From Flavimaribacter sediminis (lineage in GTDB: Bacteria; Pseudomonadota; Alphaproteobacteria; Rhizobiales; Rhizobiaceae), in contig NZ_JAICBX010000006.1 of assembly GCF_019492055.1 (NCBI RefSeq), forward strand, positions 124,001 to 188,000: a stretch of 64,000 nucleotides of DNA, read 5' to 3'. This document shows, in pieces, positions 1-14,979 of this stretch. The notes under the pieces were generated by a model that searched no databases, was not told the origin of the DNA, and saw nothing but the letters and a program-made list of their open reading frames with translations. Within the stretch, counting starts at the first letter, position 1, and the number at the start of each line of letters is the position of its first letter. A program made the position numbers and the translations under genes.

Positions 1-146
1 GTGGTCACAAAGCTATTCGAGATTACATCTCGACATTCGATGTTCAGGAACTAGATTATGGGGCTGCACAGGAAGCGGCACGAGCCAGACTTTGGCGCTT
101 TTCAAGACAACCGGACGCATGACCGACGGAGCGCGGACGACAAGGC

Positions 147-3056
<2,910 letters not shown>

Positions 3057-3079
3057 TTGATGCTGTCCTGGAGGTTTCA

Positions 3080-3886
3080 ATGGCGAAACACGGCGTGATC
3101 CGCACGGGTATCGGCGGCTGGACATTCGAACCCTGGCGCGGAACCTTCTATCCTGCGGATTTGCGACAAAAGGACGAACTCCACTACGCGAGCCGCAAAC
3201 TCGGAACAATCGAGATAAACGGCACCTACTACGGATCGCAAAAGCCGGAAACATTTGCAAAATGGGCGGCAGATGTTCCTGAAGGCTTCGTGTTTTCAGT
3301 CAAGGGCATTCGCTATGTCTCTAACCGCAAAGTGCTTGCGGATTCCGGAGAGTCCCTCGAGAAGTTCCTGAATTCAGGCGTCACCGAACTCGGCGACAGC
3401 CTCGGCCCTATTCTCTGGCAGTTCGCGCCAACCAAGAAATTCGACCCGGAAGATTTCGGCGCCTTTCTCGCCATGCTGCCGAATGAATGGAATGGCGTGG
3501 CGTTGAAACACGCCGTCGAAGTCCGGCACCCCAGCTTCTCAACGCCTGAATACGCCGACCTTTGCACGCAATACGGCGTCGCCAACGTTTATGCCGACCA
3601 CTTCACCTACCCGGAGATCGCAGACGTAACGGCGCCTTTTGTCTATGCACGCTTGCAAAAAGGCGATGATGCTATTCCAACGGCTTACGAGGATAGTCAG
3701 CTCGACGTCTGTGCGCAGCGCGCCAGGCAGCGGGCGTGCGGCGAAGCGCCTTCCGGTCTTTCCTGCGCCGCAGATCCCAAATCTGACGGCAAGACCCGGG
3801 ACGTCTATTTCTATTTCATCCATGAGGGTAAGGTGAATGCGCCGCAAGCCGCCCTGGCTCTGGCTGATCGCCTTGTAGGGATATGA
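3080..3886 (+). CDS. DUF72 domain protein
   Basis: This is a DUF72 (YecE-like) protein, a predicted TIM-barrel family of unknown biochemical function. The N-terminus RTGIGGWTFEPWRGTFYP and the internal EINGTYYG and FSVKG segments are typical of the family. So are the LWQFAP segment and the C-terminal DVYFYF strand. The ATG follows a good GGAGG Shine-Dalgarno sequence. It lies 23 bp after uvrA and overlaps the next gene at an ATGA, so all three may be co-transcribed. The family is confident; no substrate can be read from the sequence. Confidence 0.9.
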   Translation: MAKHGVIRTGIGGWTFEPWRGTFYPADLRQKDELHYASRKLGTIEINGTYYGSQKPETFAKWAADVPEGFVFSVKGIRYVSNRKVLADSGESLEKFLNSGVTELGDSLGPILWQFAPTKKFDPEDFGAFLAMLPNEWNGVALKHAVEVRHPSFSTPEYADLCTQYGVANVYADHFTYPEIADVTAPFVYARLQKGDDAIPTAYEDSQLDVCAQRARQRACGEAPSGLSCAADPKSDGKTRDVYFYFIHEGKVNAPQAALALADRLVGI

Positions 3887-4185
3887 ACATGAAAACCGCC
3901 GAAGATTGCCAGACGATGGTCGACATTCGTGTCGAGATCGATCGGCTAGACCGCGATTTGATGAAACTGCTCGCGGAACGCTCAACCTATGTTGATCGCG
4001 CCGCCGACATCAAGCGCGTGACGGGAGAAGCGCCGGACACCCAATGGCGGGTGAAAGAAGTGCTGGACAATGCGCGGCGCAACGCGTCGGACAACGGCCT
4101 CGACCCGGATTTCGCAGAAGCGCTCTGGCGACATCTTTTGAAACTGTCGATCAGCCAGGAAACCGATCGCCTCAATCAGAATTAG
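3883..4185 (+). CDS. Chorismate mutase, AroQ type
   Basis: This 100-residue single-domain AroQ protein would convert chorismate to prephenate, the branch point to phenylalanine and tyrosine. The pattern RVEIDRLDRDLMKLLAER, a following helix with a lysine (IKRV), and the C-terminal LWRHLLKLSISQE helix match the all-helical AroQ fold. The N-terminal Arg and the Lys and Glu of the active site are in place. The start ATG shares an ATGA with the DUF72 stop codon, which indicates translational coupling. It is not fused to prephenate dehydratase and has no visible signal peptide. The last 14 bases overlap the convergent cupin gene. Confidence 0.9.
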   Translation: MNMKTAEDCQTMVDIRVEIDRLDRDLMKLLAERSTYVDRAADIKRVTGEAPDTQWRVKEVLDNARRNASDNGLDPDFAEALWRHLLKLSISQETDRLNQN

Positions 4186-4522
4186 GCGGATAGTGAACGG
4201 CCAGCCAGACAGTCGGCGGACTGTCTTGCGTCCAGGTGACACGATGACGGCAATGCGCGGGTAGAAGCAGCCAGTCGCCGGCCGATAGGTCACGTTCGTC
4301 TTCTTCCCCCTCGACGAACAGGCGCGCCGCGCCTGACACCACCATCACCCACTCGTCTCTTTCCTGATCGTACCACTCGCCTTCCGGCGTCGCCTGCCCG
4401 GTTGAAACGATACGCTCTATAAGGACGTCCCGGCTGCCGGAAAGTCGCTCGAAAATCTCTTCAGCAATCGGTCCGGCCGGTAATTTCGCGCCAATATTTC
4501 CCTCTGAAATCGTCATAACCAT
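4172..4522 (-). CDS. Small cupin domain protein
   Basis: This 116-residue single cupin barrel has the motif segments DEWVMVVSGAARL and DWLLLPAHCRHRV, which would form the two halves of the metal site. No enzyme activity is assigned. A longer upstream reading frame is open, but the ATG at 4522 is preceded by AGGAG at a spacing of five bases and shares TGATG with the end of nnr, so the short form is the likely gene. It is the last gene of the nnr unit and ends inside the tail of the convergent chorismate mutase gene. Confidence 0.85.
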   Translation of the reverse strand: MVMTISEGNIGAKLPAGPIAEEIFERLSGSRDVLIERIVSTGQATPEGEWYDQERDEWVMVVSGAARLFVEGEEDERDLSAGDWLLLPAHCRHRVTWTQDSPPTVWLAVHYPPNSD

Positions 4523-6015
4523 CAATACTCCTGAAATTCGGAAAAGGCCGGCAGGTTGTTGGCGAGGTCTTCCGCAATCAACCGCGCGCCTGCGCGGTTG
4601 GCTGCTTCTCCATGCAGCCAGGCCGCGGCGCAAGCCGCCTCGAAGCCCGGCATGCCCTGCGCAGCGAGGCCGCCAAGCAACCCGGCAAGCGTGTCGCCCG
4701 ATCCGGCGGTGGCCAGCCATGGCGGGGCGTTGTCGCAGATTGCCGCCCGCCCCGACGGATCGGCGACCACCGTATCCGCGCCCTTGTAAACAACGATCGC
4801 TTCCGTCTCCCTGGCGGCGGATCGCGCCTGCTCCACCTTGGAACGCGATGCATTGGACGCAATTTGCGGAAACAGCCGCGCGAACTCTCCCTGATGCGGC
4901 GTGATAAACAGAATGGCGTCCTGCTTGGCGGCAGCCTCTGCGAGTTGATCATGATAGCCCGCAAAGGAGGTAATGCCGTCCGCGTCGAGAACGAGAGCGC
5001 GGCCTGCGCCGAGAATGCGTTCCGCAAAATCCCGCGCCTTTTCTCCCACCCCAAATCCGGGTCCGAGCACGAAACTGTTGAATCGCATGTCTTCAAGCAG
5101 GCCGTCGAGATCGGCGCCGCCATCGATTGTTCGCAGCATGATTGTCGTCAGATGCGCTGCATTGGCGGCGTTTGCGGAGGCTGGCGAAAGCACGGTCACA
5201 AGGCCCGCTCCCACGCGCAATCCTGCAATCGCCGCCAGCCGGGCGGCGCCCGTCTGGCGATAGCCACCGCTGAAAACACCGAGATGCCCGCGCGTGTACT
5301 TGTGGGAATTCGCGGCAAGCCGCGGCAGGGCGTCTCGCCACAGCGGCGGCCTGTTCAGCCAGAGACCTTCAGTCTCCGCTTCGATGCAACGGGACGGTAT
5401 GCCGATGTCCGCGATTTCGAGCACACCGCAAAGGTCGCGTCCCGGCAGGAGAAAATGTCCGGGCTTGGGCGCCGCGAACGTGACGGTGCGACTTGCCCTC
5501 AAGGCCGTTCCTCTGACGCGTCCACTCTCCCCCGACAGACCGGAAGGCAGGTCGGCGGCAATGACGGGGATATCAAACGCGTTGACCGCTTCGATCACAC
5601 GCACAGCAACCCCTTCGACATCCCGCTGCAAGCCGGCGCCGAACAGCGCGTCGATAACAACGCGCCCGTCAGTCGGAACATAATCCTCGAGAGAAAGGAT
5701 TTCATCGCCCCAGTCGTCCCTGGCGCAGGCTGCGTCGCCCGCAAGTTTTACAGGATCGCCCAGGCTGTAACAGGCCGCACACATGCCCGACGTTTGTAGC
5801 ATTTTCGCAGCGACGTAGCCGTCACCGCCATTGTTGCCGGGGCCGCACAATACGTCGACGCCCGCCGCGTCGCCGTAGTGGCGCAGGACCGACGCCGCAA
5901 TGGCGGCGCCCGCCATCAGCATCAGGCGATATCCGACAATTCCGGAGTCGATTGCGCGCCGGTCGATTCGGCCCATCGCCACCGGTGTGACGACTGGTTC
6001 AAGGGCAGTTCTCAT
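4522..6015 (-). CDS. nnr: Bifunctional NAD(P)H-hydrate epimerase/dehydratase
   Basis: Nnr repairs NADHX and NADPHX: the N-terminal YjeF domain epimerises the hydrates and the C-terminal ribokinase-like domain dehydrates them, using ADP. The 497-residue length fits the fused form. The epimerase motif GPGNNGGDGYVAA lies near residues 58-70. The GHLGVFSGG segment opens the dehydratase domain, and GSGDTLAGLLGGL lies near 443. It is divergent from glnB across a 382-bp control region and translationally coupled to the small cupin gene. Confidence 0.95.
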   Translation of the reverse strand: MRTALEPVVTPVAMGRIDRRAIDSGIVGYRLMLMAGAAIAASVLRHYGDAAGVDVLCGPGNNGGDGYVAAKMLQTSGMCAACYSLGDPVKLAGDAACARDDWGDEILSLEDYVPTDGRVVIDALFGAGLQRDVEGVAVRVIEAVNAFDIPVIAADLPSGLSGESGRVRGTALRASRTVTFAAPKPGHFLLPGRDLCGVLEIADIGIPSRCIEAETEGLWLNRPPLWRDALPRLAANSHKYTRGHLGVFSGGYRQTGAARLAAIAGLRVGAGLVTVLSPASANAANAAHLTTIMLRTIDGGADLDGLLEDMRFNSFVLGPGFGVGEKARDFAERILGAGRALVLDADGITSFAGYHDQLAEAAAKQDAILFITPHQGEFARLFPQIASNASRSKVEQARSAARETEAIVVYKGADTVVADPSGRAAICDNAPPWLATAGSGDTLAGLLGGLAAQGMPGFEAACAAAWLHGEAANRAGARLIAEDLANNLPAFSEFQEY

Positions 6016-6736
<721 letters not shown>

Positions 6737-6795
6737 ATCGCACCGTTTCAAACCGGTGCAAAACTGCAAACCATCTCTGAAATGAGGAAGTATAC

Positions 6796-8205
6796 ATGAC
6801 AACTGCTTCAGATATTCTCAAGCAAATCAAGGACAACGACGTCAAGTTCGTCGACATTCGCTTTACCGACCCGCGCGGCAAGATGCAGCACGTCACCATG
6901 GATGTCGCTGTTGTCGACGAAGACATGTTTGCTGACGGCATCATGTTCGACGGATCGTCCATTGCCGGTTGGAAGGCGATCAACGAATCCGACATGGTTT
7001 TGATGCCTGATACGGAAACCGTCCATACTGACCCGTTCTTCGCGCAGTCCACTCTCGCGATCATGTGCGACGTTCTCGACCCGATCACGGGCGAGCCCTA
7101 CGACCGCGATCCGCGCAGCACGTCGAAAAAGGCCGAAGCCTACGTCAACGCATCCGGGATAGGCGACACGATCTATGTCGGTCCCGAGGCCGAGTTCTTC
7201 GTCTTCGACGACGTTCGCTTCTCCGTCGACCCCTATGACACGGGCTTCAAGCTTGACAGCTCCGAGCTTCCGTCGAACACCGGCTCCGAATACGAAGTCG
7301 GCAACCTCGGCCACCGTCCGCGCACAAAGGGCGGCTATTTCCCGGTTCCGCCGGTCGACAGCGCTCAGGACATGCGTTCCGAAATGCTGACCGTCATGGC
7401 TGAAATGGGCGTCACTGTTGAAAAGCACCACCATGAAGTGGCCGCAGCCCAGCACGAACTCGGCCTGATGTTCGACACCATGACCCGCAACGCCGACAAG
7501 ATGCAGATCTACAAGTACGTCGTCCATCAGGTCGCAAACGCTTACGGCAAGACAGCGACCTTCATGCCGAAGCCGGTCTATGGCGACAATGGCACGGGCA
7601 TGCACGTTCACCAGTCAATCTGGAAAGACGGCAAGCCGACCTTCGCCGGCGACGAATATGCAGGCCTGTCGGAAAGCTGCCTGTACTACATCGGCGGCAT
7701 CATCAAGCACGCCAAGGCGCTGAACGCCTTCACCAACCCGTCGACCAACTCCTACAAACGTCTGATTCCGGGCTTCGAGGCGCCTGTTCTGCTCGCCTAT
7801 TCGGCGCGCAACCGTTCAGCATCCTGCCGTATCCCGTTCGGCAACTCGCCGAAGTCGAAGCGTGTGGAAGTTCGCTTCCCGGATCCGACAGCAAACCCGT
7901 ACCTCGCCTTCTCAGCCATGCTGATGGCCGGCGTCGACGGCATCAAGAACAAGATCCACCCTGGCGACGCCATGGACAAGGACCTTTACGATCTGCCGCC
8001 GGAAGAACTGAAGGACATTCCGACCGTTTCCGCTTCTCTGCGCGAAGCGCTTGCGGCTCTGGAAGCCGACTACGAATTCCTGACAGCCGGCGGCGTGTTC
8101 CTGCAGGATCAGATCGAAGCCTATATCGATCTGAAGATGGAAGAAGTCATCCGTTTCGAACATACGCCGCACCCGGTCGAGTTCGACATGTACTACTCCT
8201 ACTGA
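6796..8205 (+). CDS. glnA: Glutamine synthetase type I
   Basis: GlnA makes glutamine from glutamate, ammonia and ATP as a cytoplasmic dodecamer. The 469-residue length and the motifs are those of adenylylation-controlled [13 protein letters not shown], the catalytic EAEFFVFDD segment, the ammonia-site region [10 protein letters not shown], and [10 protein letters not shown]. The adenylylation tyrosine is at about residue 398 in [10 protein letters not shown]. An AGGA ribosome site precedes the ATG. Transcription with glnB is likely, and a strong terminator follows 26 bp after the stop codon. Confidence 0.98.
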   Translation: MTTASDILKQIKDNDVKFVDIRFTDPRGKMQHVTMDVAVVDEDMFADGIMFDGSSIAGWKAINESDMVLMPDTETVHTDPFFAQSTLAIMCDVLDPITGEPYDRDPRSTSKKAEAYVNASGIGDTIYVGPEAEFFVFDDVRFSVDPYDTGFKLDSSELPSNTGSEYEVGNLGHRPRTKGGYFPVPPVDSAQDMRSEMLTVMAEMGVTVEKHHHEVAAAQHELGLMFDTMTRNADKMQIYKYVVHQVANAYGKTATFMPKPVYGDNGTGMHVHQSIWKDGKPTFAGDEYAGLSESCLYYIGGIIKHAKALNAFTNPSTNSYKRLIPGFEAPVLLAYSARNRSASCRIPFGNSPKSKRVEVRFPDPTANPYLAFSAMLMAGVDGIKNKIHPGDAMDKDLYDLPPEELKDIPTVSASLREALAALEADYEFLTAGGVFLQDQIEAYIDLKMEEVIRFEHTPHPVEFDMYYSY

Positions 8206-8230
8206 CCAACACCTGCACGACGATCAAGAA

Positions 8231-8255
8231 GCCGGGCCTCACGCCCGGCTTTTTT
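8231..8255 (+). terminator. Rho-independent terminator of glnBA
   Basis: A seven-base-pair GC stem GCCGGGC/GCCCGGC with a short loop is followed directly by six T residues on the plus strand. It lies just after glnA. Confidence 0.92.
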
Positions 8256-8343
8256 GTCCGTTTCAAGCACTTCTTTGACATGCGCGCGCAAGCGCGACGT
8301 GAAAGGATCAGGCAGGATGGAAACTCTTCAAAGGAGTGACGTC

Positions 8344-8634
8344 ATGCTGATTGCAATTGTCGAATTCGAAGTGAACCCCTCACGCCGTCGCGCCCTGCTT
8401 GAACAAATCGAAGAGGAAGCGCGAAATGTACGCGGCATGGAAGGCAATATGGCCTACCAGGCGCTTGTCTCCGCCGCATCCGAAAGCGGGATCGTCCTTG
8501 TGCAGGAATGGCGGGATGAACCTGCTTTCGCAGAATACAGGGCAAGTGACAGTTTTTCAGCGCTGAACCAATATCTGAAGCCCGAAATGACCGGACCGCC
8601 ATCGAGCCGAGCCTTTAACGCTTTGCCTGTTTGA
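8344..8634 (+). CDS. Antibiotic biosynthesis monooxygenase (ABM) domain protein
   Basis: This 96-residue protein has the dimeric ferredoxin-like ABM fold: an N-terminal strand LIAIVEFEVNPS, a middle strand ESGIVLVQEWRDE, and the helix FAEYRASDSFSALNQYL. Such proteins often act as cofactor-free monooxygenases on quinones or small metabolites; no substrate can be assigned here. The frame is open further upstream, but AGGAG at the right distance marks the ATG at 8344. It adjoins an AraC regulator gene, which may control it. Confidence 0.85.
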   Translation: MLIAIVEFEVNPSRRRALLEQIEEEARNVRGMEGNMAYQALVSAASESGIVLVQEWRDEPAFAEYRASDSFSALNQYLKPEMTGPPSSRAFNALPV

Positions 8635-8645
8635 AGATCCGCGAC

Positions 8646-9419
8646 ATGAGCCTACTATCCGGCATGTCTGTTGCGCCGTCTTACTGTTTCTACCGAACTC
8701 TCGATCCCTCTCCGCCGAGTACGATCACATTCGACCGGCATTATCTGCTCTATTCCGTACGTGGCGCTTTACGCCTGATAGACGAGGACCGTGCATGGTC
8801 GCTCCCGCCGTCCCGCGCCGCCTGGATTGCCGCGGACACGCCGATTCACTTCGAAATCAAGCACCCGGTGACGTGTTGTTCGGTGCTCTATTCCGTGGAT
8901 GCAATCGACGCTCCGAACCAGGCGTTGCGTGTCTTCGAAATGAGCCCGCTTGCCCGGGACATGGTTCACGCCTGCCGGAAATGGAACGCCGACCGGCCTT
9001 TTCCCCATACCCTGGCCGACAGCATGTTCCAGACCCTGGGGCTGCTTTGCCGCGATCTTGCGGCAAGTCCGTCGAACTGCTGGATACCGCGCGGCCGAAC
9101 CGATCGACTGAAGAAAGCGATCGAATTCACGGAAGCCCGTCTGGACCAATCGATCACCATTGACGAGGCGGCGTCGGCCGCGGGGCTTTCCCCGAGATCG
9201 CTGGCGCGTCGCTTTGCTGACGAAACCGGCATGACCTGGCGTCAGGTTCAGCGCCGCATGCGCATGATCAGGGCCATCGAAATCCTCGCGAACGAGGCTG
9301 ATCCGGTGACCCAGGTCGCCTTTCGCACGGGGTACAATTCACTCAGCGCATTCAACGCGGCCTTTCGCGCGTTCACCGGCTGCAGCCCGAGCGAATATAG
9401 AGCGATTTCAGTCGATTGA
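8646..9419 (+). CDS. AraC family transcriptional regulator
   Basis: This is a one-component regulator. Its N-terminal half looks like a cupin-type sensing domain (residues about 20-110, including LPPSRAAWIAADTPIHFEIKHP). Its C-terminal 100 residues form the double helix-turn-helix of the AraC family, with IDEAASAAGLSPRSLARRF as the first and VTQVAFRTGYNSLSAFNAAF as the second. The frame extends to a TTG at 8631 overlapping the previous stop codon, but the ATG at 8646 is the more natural start; neither has a strong ribosome site. The effector is unknown. Confidence 0.88.
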   Translation: MSLLSGMSVAPSYCFYRTLDPSPPSTITFDRHYLLYSVRGALRLIDEDRAWSLPPSRAAWIAADTPIHFEIKHPVTCCSVLYSVDAIDAPNQALRVFEMSPLARDMVHACRKWNADRPFPHTLADSMFQTLGLLCRDLAASPSNCWIPRGRTDRLKKAIEFTEARLDQSITIDEAASAAGLSPRSLARRFADETGMTWRQVQRRMRMIRAIEILANEADPVTQVAFRTGYNSLSAFNAAFRAFTGCSPSEYRAISVD

Positions 9420-9450
9420 CGCGGTTATCTCTGATTTTGATTCCGCTGCC

Positions 9451-10875
9451 TCAGTGCGCGATCATGACATGGCGAACGGCAGTATAGTCTTCCAGCGCAT
9501 AAAGCGACATATCCTTGCCGTAACCGGACTGTTTCAGGCCGCCGTGGGGCATCTCGTTCACGAGCATGAAATGCGTGTTGATCCAGGTGCAGCCGTAACG
9601 GAGCGCGGCCGCAGTCTTCATCGCCCTGGAGATATCCTTCGTCCAGACCGAAGACGCCAGACCATAGTCTGAATCGTTCGCCCAGGTTACGGCCTGTTCC
9701 ACGTCGCTGAACCGCGTGACCGACACCACAGGACCGAACACTTCCCGGCGGACGATTTCGTCTTCCTGCAACGCGCCGGCGACAACGGTGGGCTGGTAGT
9801 AGAAGCCGTTGCCGCTGTGCACGGCGCCGCCGGTGGTGATTTCCATGTGCTTTTGTTCCGAAGCGCGCTGAACGAAGCTCGCGACCCGATCACGCTGGCG
9901 CTGGGAGATCAACGGCCCGATCTCGTTCTGCGCGTCGTCGTCCTGGGCGTAGGTGATCTTCGAGACCTCGCTGGTCAAATCTGCGACGAGATTGTCGTAA
10001 ACCTTGTCGCCTGCATAGATGCGGCAGGCGGCGGTGCAGTCCTGCCCGGCGTTGTAATAGCCAAAGGCGCGCAGCCCTTCTACGACGGCGGATATATCGG
10101 CGTCGTCATAAACGATGACGGGCGCCTTGCCTCCGAGTTCCAAGTGTGTCCGCTTGACCGAACGCGCCGCAGCCTCAAGCACTTTCTTGCCGGTGGCGAC
10201 GTCGCCGGTAATCGAGACCATATCGACCTTCGGATGATTGATGAGCGCGTTGCCGACGGTTTGTCCCCTACCGGTCACGACATTCACCACGCCTTCCGGC
10301 AGGATGTCCGCCAGTATCGTGGCGAGCTTGAGCGCGGTCAGCGGCGTCTGCTCGGAAGGCTTGAAGACAACCGTATTCCCGCCGCCGATTGCCGGCGCGA
10401 GTTTCCACGCCATCATCATCAGCGGATAGTTCCAGGGCGCAATTGAGGCGACAACACCGATCGGGTCGCGCCGGATCATCGAGGTGAAACCCTCCATATA
10501 TTCGCCCGCCGCGCTTGCCGGCGTGCAGCGCACCGCCCCCGCGAAGAAACGATAGCAGTCGACGATCGCCGGAATTTCATCATCTCTGGCCGCATTGATC
10601 GGCTTGCCGCAATTGAGCGCTTCAAGCGCAGCGAAGCCGTCGGCTTCCTTCTCGATCCGGTCGGCGATCTTCAGCAAATATTCGGAGCGTTCCGCAGGCG
10701 TTGTCCGCGACCAAGTCCTGAATGCGTTCGAGGCCGCCTGCACCGCCCGGTCAATCTGCCCGGAAGATGCTTCCGGCACCTCCAGTATCGTTTCCCCGGT
10801 GCGAGGGTTCAGCACCTGTTCCGGCGTTTCCGTTCCGTCTTCAAAGCCGGATCCGATGAGCAGACTTGTATCCAT
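9451..10875 (-). CDS. patD: Gamma-aminobutyraldehyde dehydrogenase
   Basis: This enzyme oxidises 4-aminobutanal, made from putrescine, to GABA with NAD. The protein closely follows E. coli PatD/YdcW from memory: [39 protein letters not shown], and the catalytic cysteine at about residue 280 in [14 protein letters not shown]. The C-terminal stretch [21 protein letters not shown] also matches. At 474 residues it is full length. It is the last gene after four transporter genes in the same order as E. coli ydcSTUVW, which supports putrescine catabolism. Confidence 0.92.
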   Translation of the reverse strand: MDTSLLIGSGFEDGTETPEQVLNPRTGETILEVPEASSGQIDRAVQAASNAFRTWSRTTPAERSEYLLKIADRIEKEADGFAALEALNCGKPINAARDDEIPAIVDCYRFFAGAVRCTPASAAGEYMEGFTSMIRRDPIGVVASIAPWNYPLMMMAWKLAPAIGGGNTVVFKPSEQTPLTALKLATILADILPEGVVNVVTGRGQTVGNALINHPKVDMVSITGDVATGKKVLEAAARSVKRTHLELGGKAPVIVYDDADISAVVEGLRAFGYYNAGQDCTAACRIYAGDKVYDNLVADLTSEVSKITYAQDDDAQNEIGPLISQRQRDRVASFVQRASEQKHMEITTGGAVHSGNGFYYQPTVVAGALQEDEIVRREVFGPVVSVTRFSDVEQAVTWANDSDYGLASSVWTKDISRAMKTAAALRYGCTWINTHFMLVNEMPHGGLKQSGYGKDMSLYALEDYTAVRHVMIAH

Positions 10876-10898
10876 GATTTCGGTCTCCCTGAGTTGCG

Positions 10899-11714
10899 CT
10901 ATTTTCCATGTCCGGCCGGGTTGTCGCCGTCTCGCGTGAAATAGTAGGCGGCCAGTATCGGCAGAAGCGTTACAAGCACCACGACCATGGCGACGACATT
11001 CGTCACCGGCCGCTGGCGCGGACGAACCAGTTCCTCGAGCATCCAGATCGGCAGCGTCGCCTGTTGTCCCGCGGTGAATGTGGTGACGATCACCTCGTCG
11101 AAGCTTAGCGCAAAGGCGAGCATGCCGCCGGCGAGCATCGCGGTGGCGATGTTCGGCAGCACAACGTGGCGCAAAGTCTGAAAGCCGTTGGCGCCGAGAT
11201 CCATCGACGCCTCGATCAACGAAGCCGATGTTCTACGGAAGCGCGCCACCGCGTTGTTGTAGACAACGACGACGCAGAATGTCGCGTGACCGAGGACGAT
11301 AGTCCAGACCGAAAACGGAATGTCCATGAGGTTGAAGGCGGAGCGCAGCGATATGCCGGTGATGATGCCGGGCAGCGCGATCGGCAGGATCACGAGCAGG
11401 GATATGGTCTCGCGGCCGAAGAACCTTGTTCGCGCAACTGCCGCCGCGCACAAAGTGCCCAGAACCAACGCGATGATGGTCGATATCGTCGCCACCTTGA
11501 CTGAAAGCCAGAGCGCTTCCCAGACATCGGGCCTGTTCCAGGTGACGCCCAGCCACTTGAGCGTGAATCCGGGAGGCGGCCACTGATAGCTCTTGTCCTC
11601 GGTGGTGAAGGCGTAGACGAAGATAAGCAGAATGGGCAGGTGCAGGAACAACAGGCCGGCTGCGGCGGCGATCTTGAGGCCCAGAGGAGCCCGGTTTTGC
11701 AGATCAGAGCGCAT
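10899..11714 (-). CDS. ydcV: Putrescine-type ABC transporter permease (YdcV-like)
   Basis: This is the second inner-membrane permease of a spermidine/putrescine-type ABC importer (PotC class), with six predicted membrane helices. The EAA loop reads [20 protein letters not shown] and contacts the ATPase. At 271 residues it has the usual length. It overlaps the upstream permease gene by 11 bases, so the two are translationally coupled, and lies 23 bp ahead of patD. Assignment to YdcV rests on family membership and the exact operon order. Confidence 0.88.
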   Translation of the reverse strand: MRSDLQNRAPLGLKIAAAAGLLFLHLPILLIFVYAFTTEDKSYQWPPPGFTLKWLGVTWNRPDVWEALWLSVKVATISTIIALVLGTLCAAAVARTRFFGRETISLLVILPIALPGIITGISLRSAFNLMDIPFSVWTIVLGHATFCVVVVYNNAVARFRRTSASLIEASMDLGANGFQTLRHVVLPNIATAMLAGGMLAFALSFDEVIVTTFTAGQQATLPIWMLEELVRPRQRPVTNVVAMVVVLVTLLPILAAYYFTRDGDNPAGHGK

Positions 11715-12648
11715 CGAACGCCCCCTGTCGTTTGGCCATCCAAAGATAGAAGCCCATGATCACGATCGGCACCACGGTGAAGGCCGCGGCGAGCGGTATG
11801 TTTCCGGCTGTTCCCTGATGCGCATAGACCGCCTGACCGATGAACAGTCGTGACGAACCGATGATCTGCGGAATGATGTAGTCTCCAAGCGTCAGGGAAA
11901 ACGTGAAGATCGATCCGGCGACCACGCCAGGCAGCGCAAGCGGCAGCAGCACATGCCGGAAGGTTTGCGCCGGATGCGCGCCGAGATCCGAAGACGCATC
12001 CAGCATGCTCGACGGAACGCGTTCGAGAGCTGCCTGGATCGGCAGGATCATGAAGGGCATCCAGACATAGACGAAGACGATGAAAGTGCCGGTGTAACTC
12101 ACGGACAACGAATTACCGCCGATAAGAGGCAGAGAGAGATAGGCCTCCAGCAACCAGTTCAGATAGAGTTTGTCGAGAAGCCAGCTCAGAATTCCCTCTT
12201 TCGCGAGGATCAGCTTCCAGGCGTAGATCTTGACGAGATAGCTCGACCAGAGCGGTAACATGACGCCGAGATAAAACAGCGCTTTCCAGCGGCCGCGGGC
12301 ATAGCGGGCGGCATAATAGGCGATTGGAAACGCGATCATCGCCGATGCGATCGTAACGCAGGCCGCCGTCAGGACAGTGCGCAGTATTATGTCGAGATTG
12401 GCGGGACTGGTGAAGAGTTCGCGATAGGTCTTCAGCGTGAACTGCCGGTTGATCAGGCCGGTGAACTCGTCGATCGAAAAAAAGCTCTGTACGAGCAAGG
12501 CGACCAGCGATCCGACATAGACGACGCCAAGCCACAGCACGGGCGCCGCCAACATCAGGCCGATAAGCAAAGTCGGTCGCCGCCAGAGCACATCCGACAA
12601 GCGGTCGCCAAATCCCGAAGGCCGGATGATGATGGCGTCCGACATCAC
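11704..12648 (-). CDS. ydcU: Putrescine-type ABC transporter permease (YdcU-like)
   Basis: This is the first inner-membrane permease of the importer (PotB class), 314 residues, with about six membrane helices after a longer N-terminus. The EAA loop lies in [20 protein letters not shown]. Its start overlaps the ATPase gene end by four bases (ATGA) and its end overlaps ydcV, as expected when permease and ATPase subunits are made in balance. It would form the membrane channel with YdcV and receive substrate from the periplasmic YdcS protein. Confidence 0.88.
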   Translation of the reverse strand: MMSDAIIIRPSGFGDRLSDVLWRRPTLLIGLMLAAPVLWLGVVYVGSLVALLVQSFFSIDEFTGLINRQFTLKTYRELFTSPANLDIILRTVLTAACVTIASAMIAFPIAYYAARYARGRWKALFYLGVMLPLWSSYLVKIYAWKLILAKEGILSWLLDKLYLNWLLEAYLSLPLIGGNSLSVSYTGTFIVFVYVWMPFMILPIQAALERVPSSMLDASSDLGAHPAQTFRHVLLPLALPGVVAGSIFTFSLTLGDYIIPQIIGSSRLFIGQAVYAHQGTAGNIPLAAAFTVVPIVIMGFYLWMAKRQGAFDAL

Positions 12649-13631
12649 ACTTCCTCCAGCGGATGAAGGCTCTCATTGTCCCACGCAATGCGAATTTCAG
12701 CGCCGACGGGCGGCGTGTCCACCTGGTTCGGAAGCAGAACGTTCAATCGCGTTCCGTCCATTTCGACTGTGAGGCGGCGCGTTGCGCCGAGAAAGCTCTG
12801 TCCAAGCACGGTCGCCGGATGACCGCCCTCCCCGACTATCCTGATTGCTTCCGGGCGCAGGCTTGCCGGGCTCTCGCGGCCGTTCAGTTTGCTGGCGAGC
12901 GACGCCGGCAGGATATTCGAAGATCCAACGAAGTCAGCAACAAAGAGATTGCGTGGGTGGTGATAGATTTCCGTCGGCGTTCCAGTCTGCACCAGCTTCC
13001 CGAGATTGAAAATCGCGATCCGGTCGGCCATCGAAAGGGCTTCGCCCTGATCGTGCGTCACGAACACGAAGGTGATGCCCAGCGAGCGCTGAAGTTCCTT
13101 CAGTTCCTCCTGCATCTGCTCGCGGAGCTTGAGGTCAAGCGCGCCCAGCGGTTCGTCGAGCAGCAGGATCCTGGGCTTGTTTACAAGGGCTCTCGCAAGG
13201 GCCACGCGCTGGCGTTGACCGCCGGACAATTGCGACGGCTTGCGCTTTCCGTAGCCGGAAAGTCTGACAAGCGATAGCGCCTCCTCGGCCTGCCGCATGC
13301 GCGTCGCCTTGTCGACGCCGCGTATCATGAGCCCGTAGGCGACGTTGGCGGCGACGTCCAGGTGCGGAAACAGCGCATAGTCCTGGAATACGGTGTTGAC
13401 GTTGCGGCGGTATGGCGGAACGCCGACGACCGACTGGCCGAACAGGGAAATCTCGCCCGAAGACGGATGATCGAAGCCTGCGATCATCCGCAAACAAGTG
13501 GTCTTGCCGGAACCGGAAGGTCCAAGCATGGCGAAGAATTCGCCTTCCGCTATTTCGAGATCGACCTCGTCGACCGCGCGCACTTCCTCGAAGTGGCGCG
13601 AGACGCCCGAGAGCTTCACCGCTACCTGCAT
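12645..13631 (-). CDS. ydcT: Putrescine-type ABC transporter ATPase (YdcT-like)
   Basis: This is the cytoplasmic ATPase of the importer (PotA class), 328 residues. The Walker A motif GPSGSGKT is at residues 37-44. The signature LSGGQRQRVALARAL and Walker B ILLLDEPLGALD follow, and a C-terminal TOBE-like domain is present. It lies between the binding-protein gene and the two permease genes. A perfect hairpin at 13650-13669 separates it from ydcS, probably setting a lower expression level than for the binding protein. Confidence 0.93.
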   Translation of the reverse strand: MQVAVKLSGVSRHFEEVRAVDEVDLEIAEGEFFAMLGPSGSGKTTCLRMIAGFDHPSSGEISLFGQSVVGVPPYRRNVNTVFQDYALFPHLDVAANVAYGLMIRGVDKATRMRQAEEALSLVRLSGYGKRKPSQLSGGQRQRVALARALVNKPRILLLDEPLGALDLKLREQMQEELKELQRSLGITFVFVTHDQGEALSMADRIAIFNLGKLVQTGTPTEIYHHPRNLFVADFVGSSNILPASLASKLNGRESPASLRPEAIRIVGEGGHPATVLGQSFLGATRRLTVEMDGTRLNVLLPNQVDTPPVGAEIRIAWDNESLHPLEEV

Positions 13632-13649
13632 TCGTCCGGTCCCGTCTGA

Positions 13650-13669
13650 GGCCCGCCTTGCGGCGGGCC
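13650..13669 (-). terminator. ydcS-ydcT intergenic hairpin
   Basis: A perfect inverted repeat (GGCCCGCC/GGCGGGCC with a four-base loop) lies in the 55-bp gap after ydcS and lacks a T-run. Such hairpins behind binding-protein genes commonly stabilise the upstream mRNA or act as partial terminators. Confidence 0.6.
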
Positions 13670-13686
13670 ATCCTCATTTACAGATA

Positions 13687-14847
<1,161 letters not shown>

Positions 14848-14979
14848 CTTGCTCTCCCGAATAGGGGTTGAATTGCAATTCTCTCGGTTGCCGCCGCAAT
14901 TACAGAATGTATGCAGGCTCAAGAGTTCGCAAATTCAAAGATCAGAATGACAATATCGGAAAAACCGAATTCATAGACA

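Noticed and set aside
1-146. LexA (SOS) box upstream of uvrA
   Set aside because: I found no GTTC-N7-GTTC or GAAC-N7-GAAC pattern in the available 146 bases; the single GTTC-A-GGAAC does not fit the alphaproteobacterial site.
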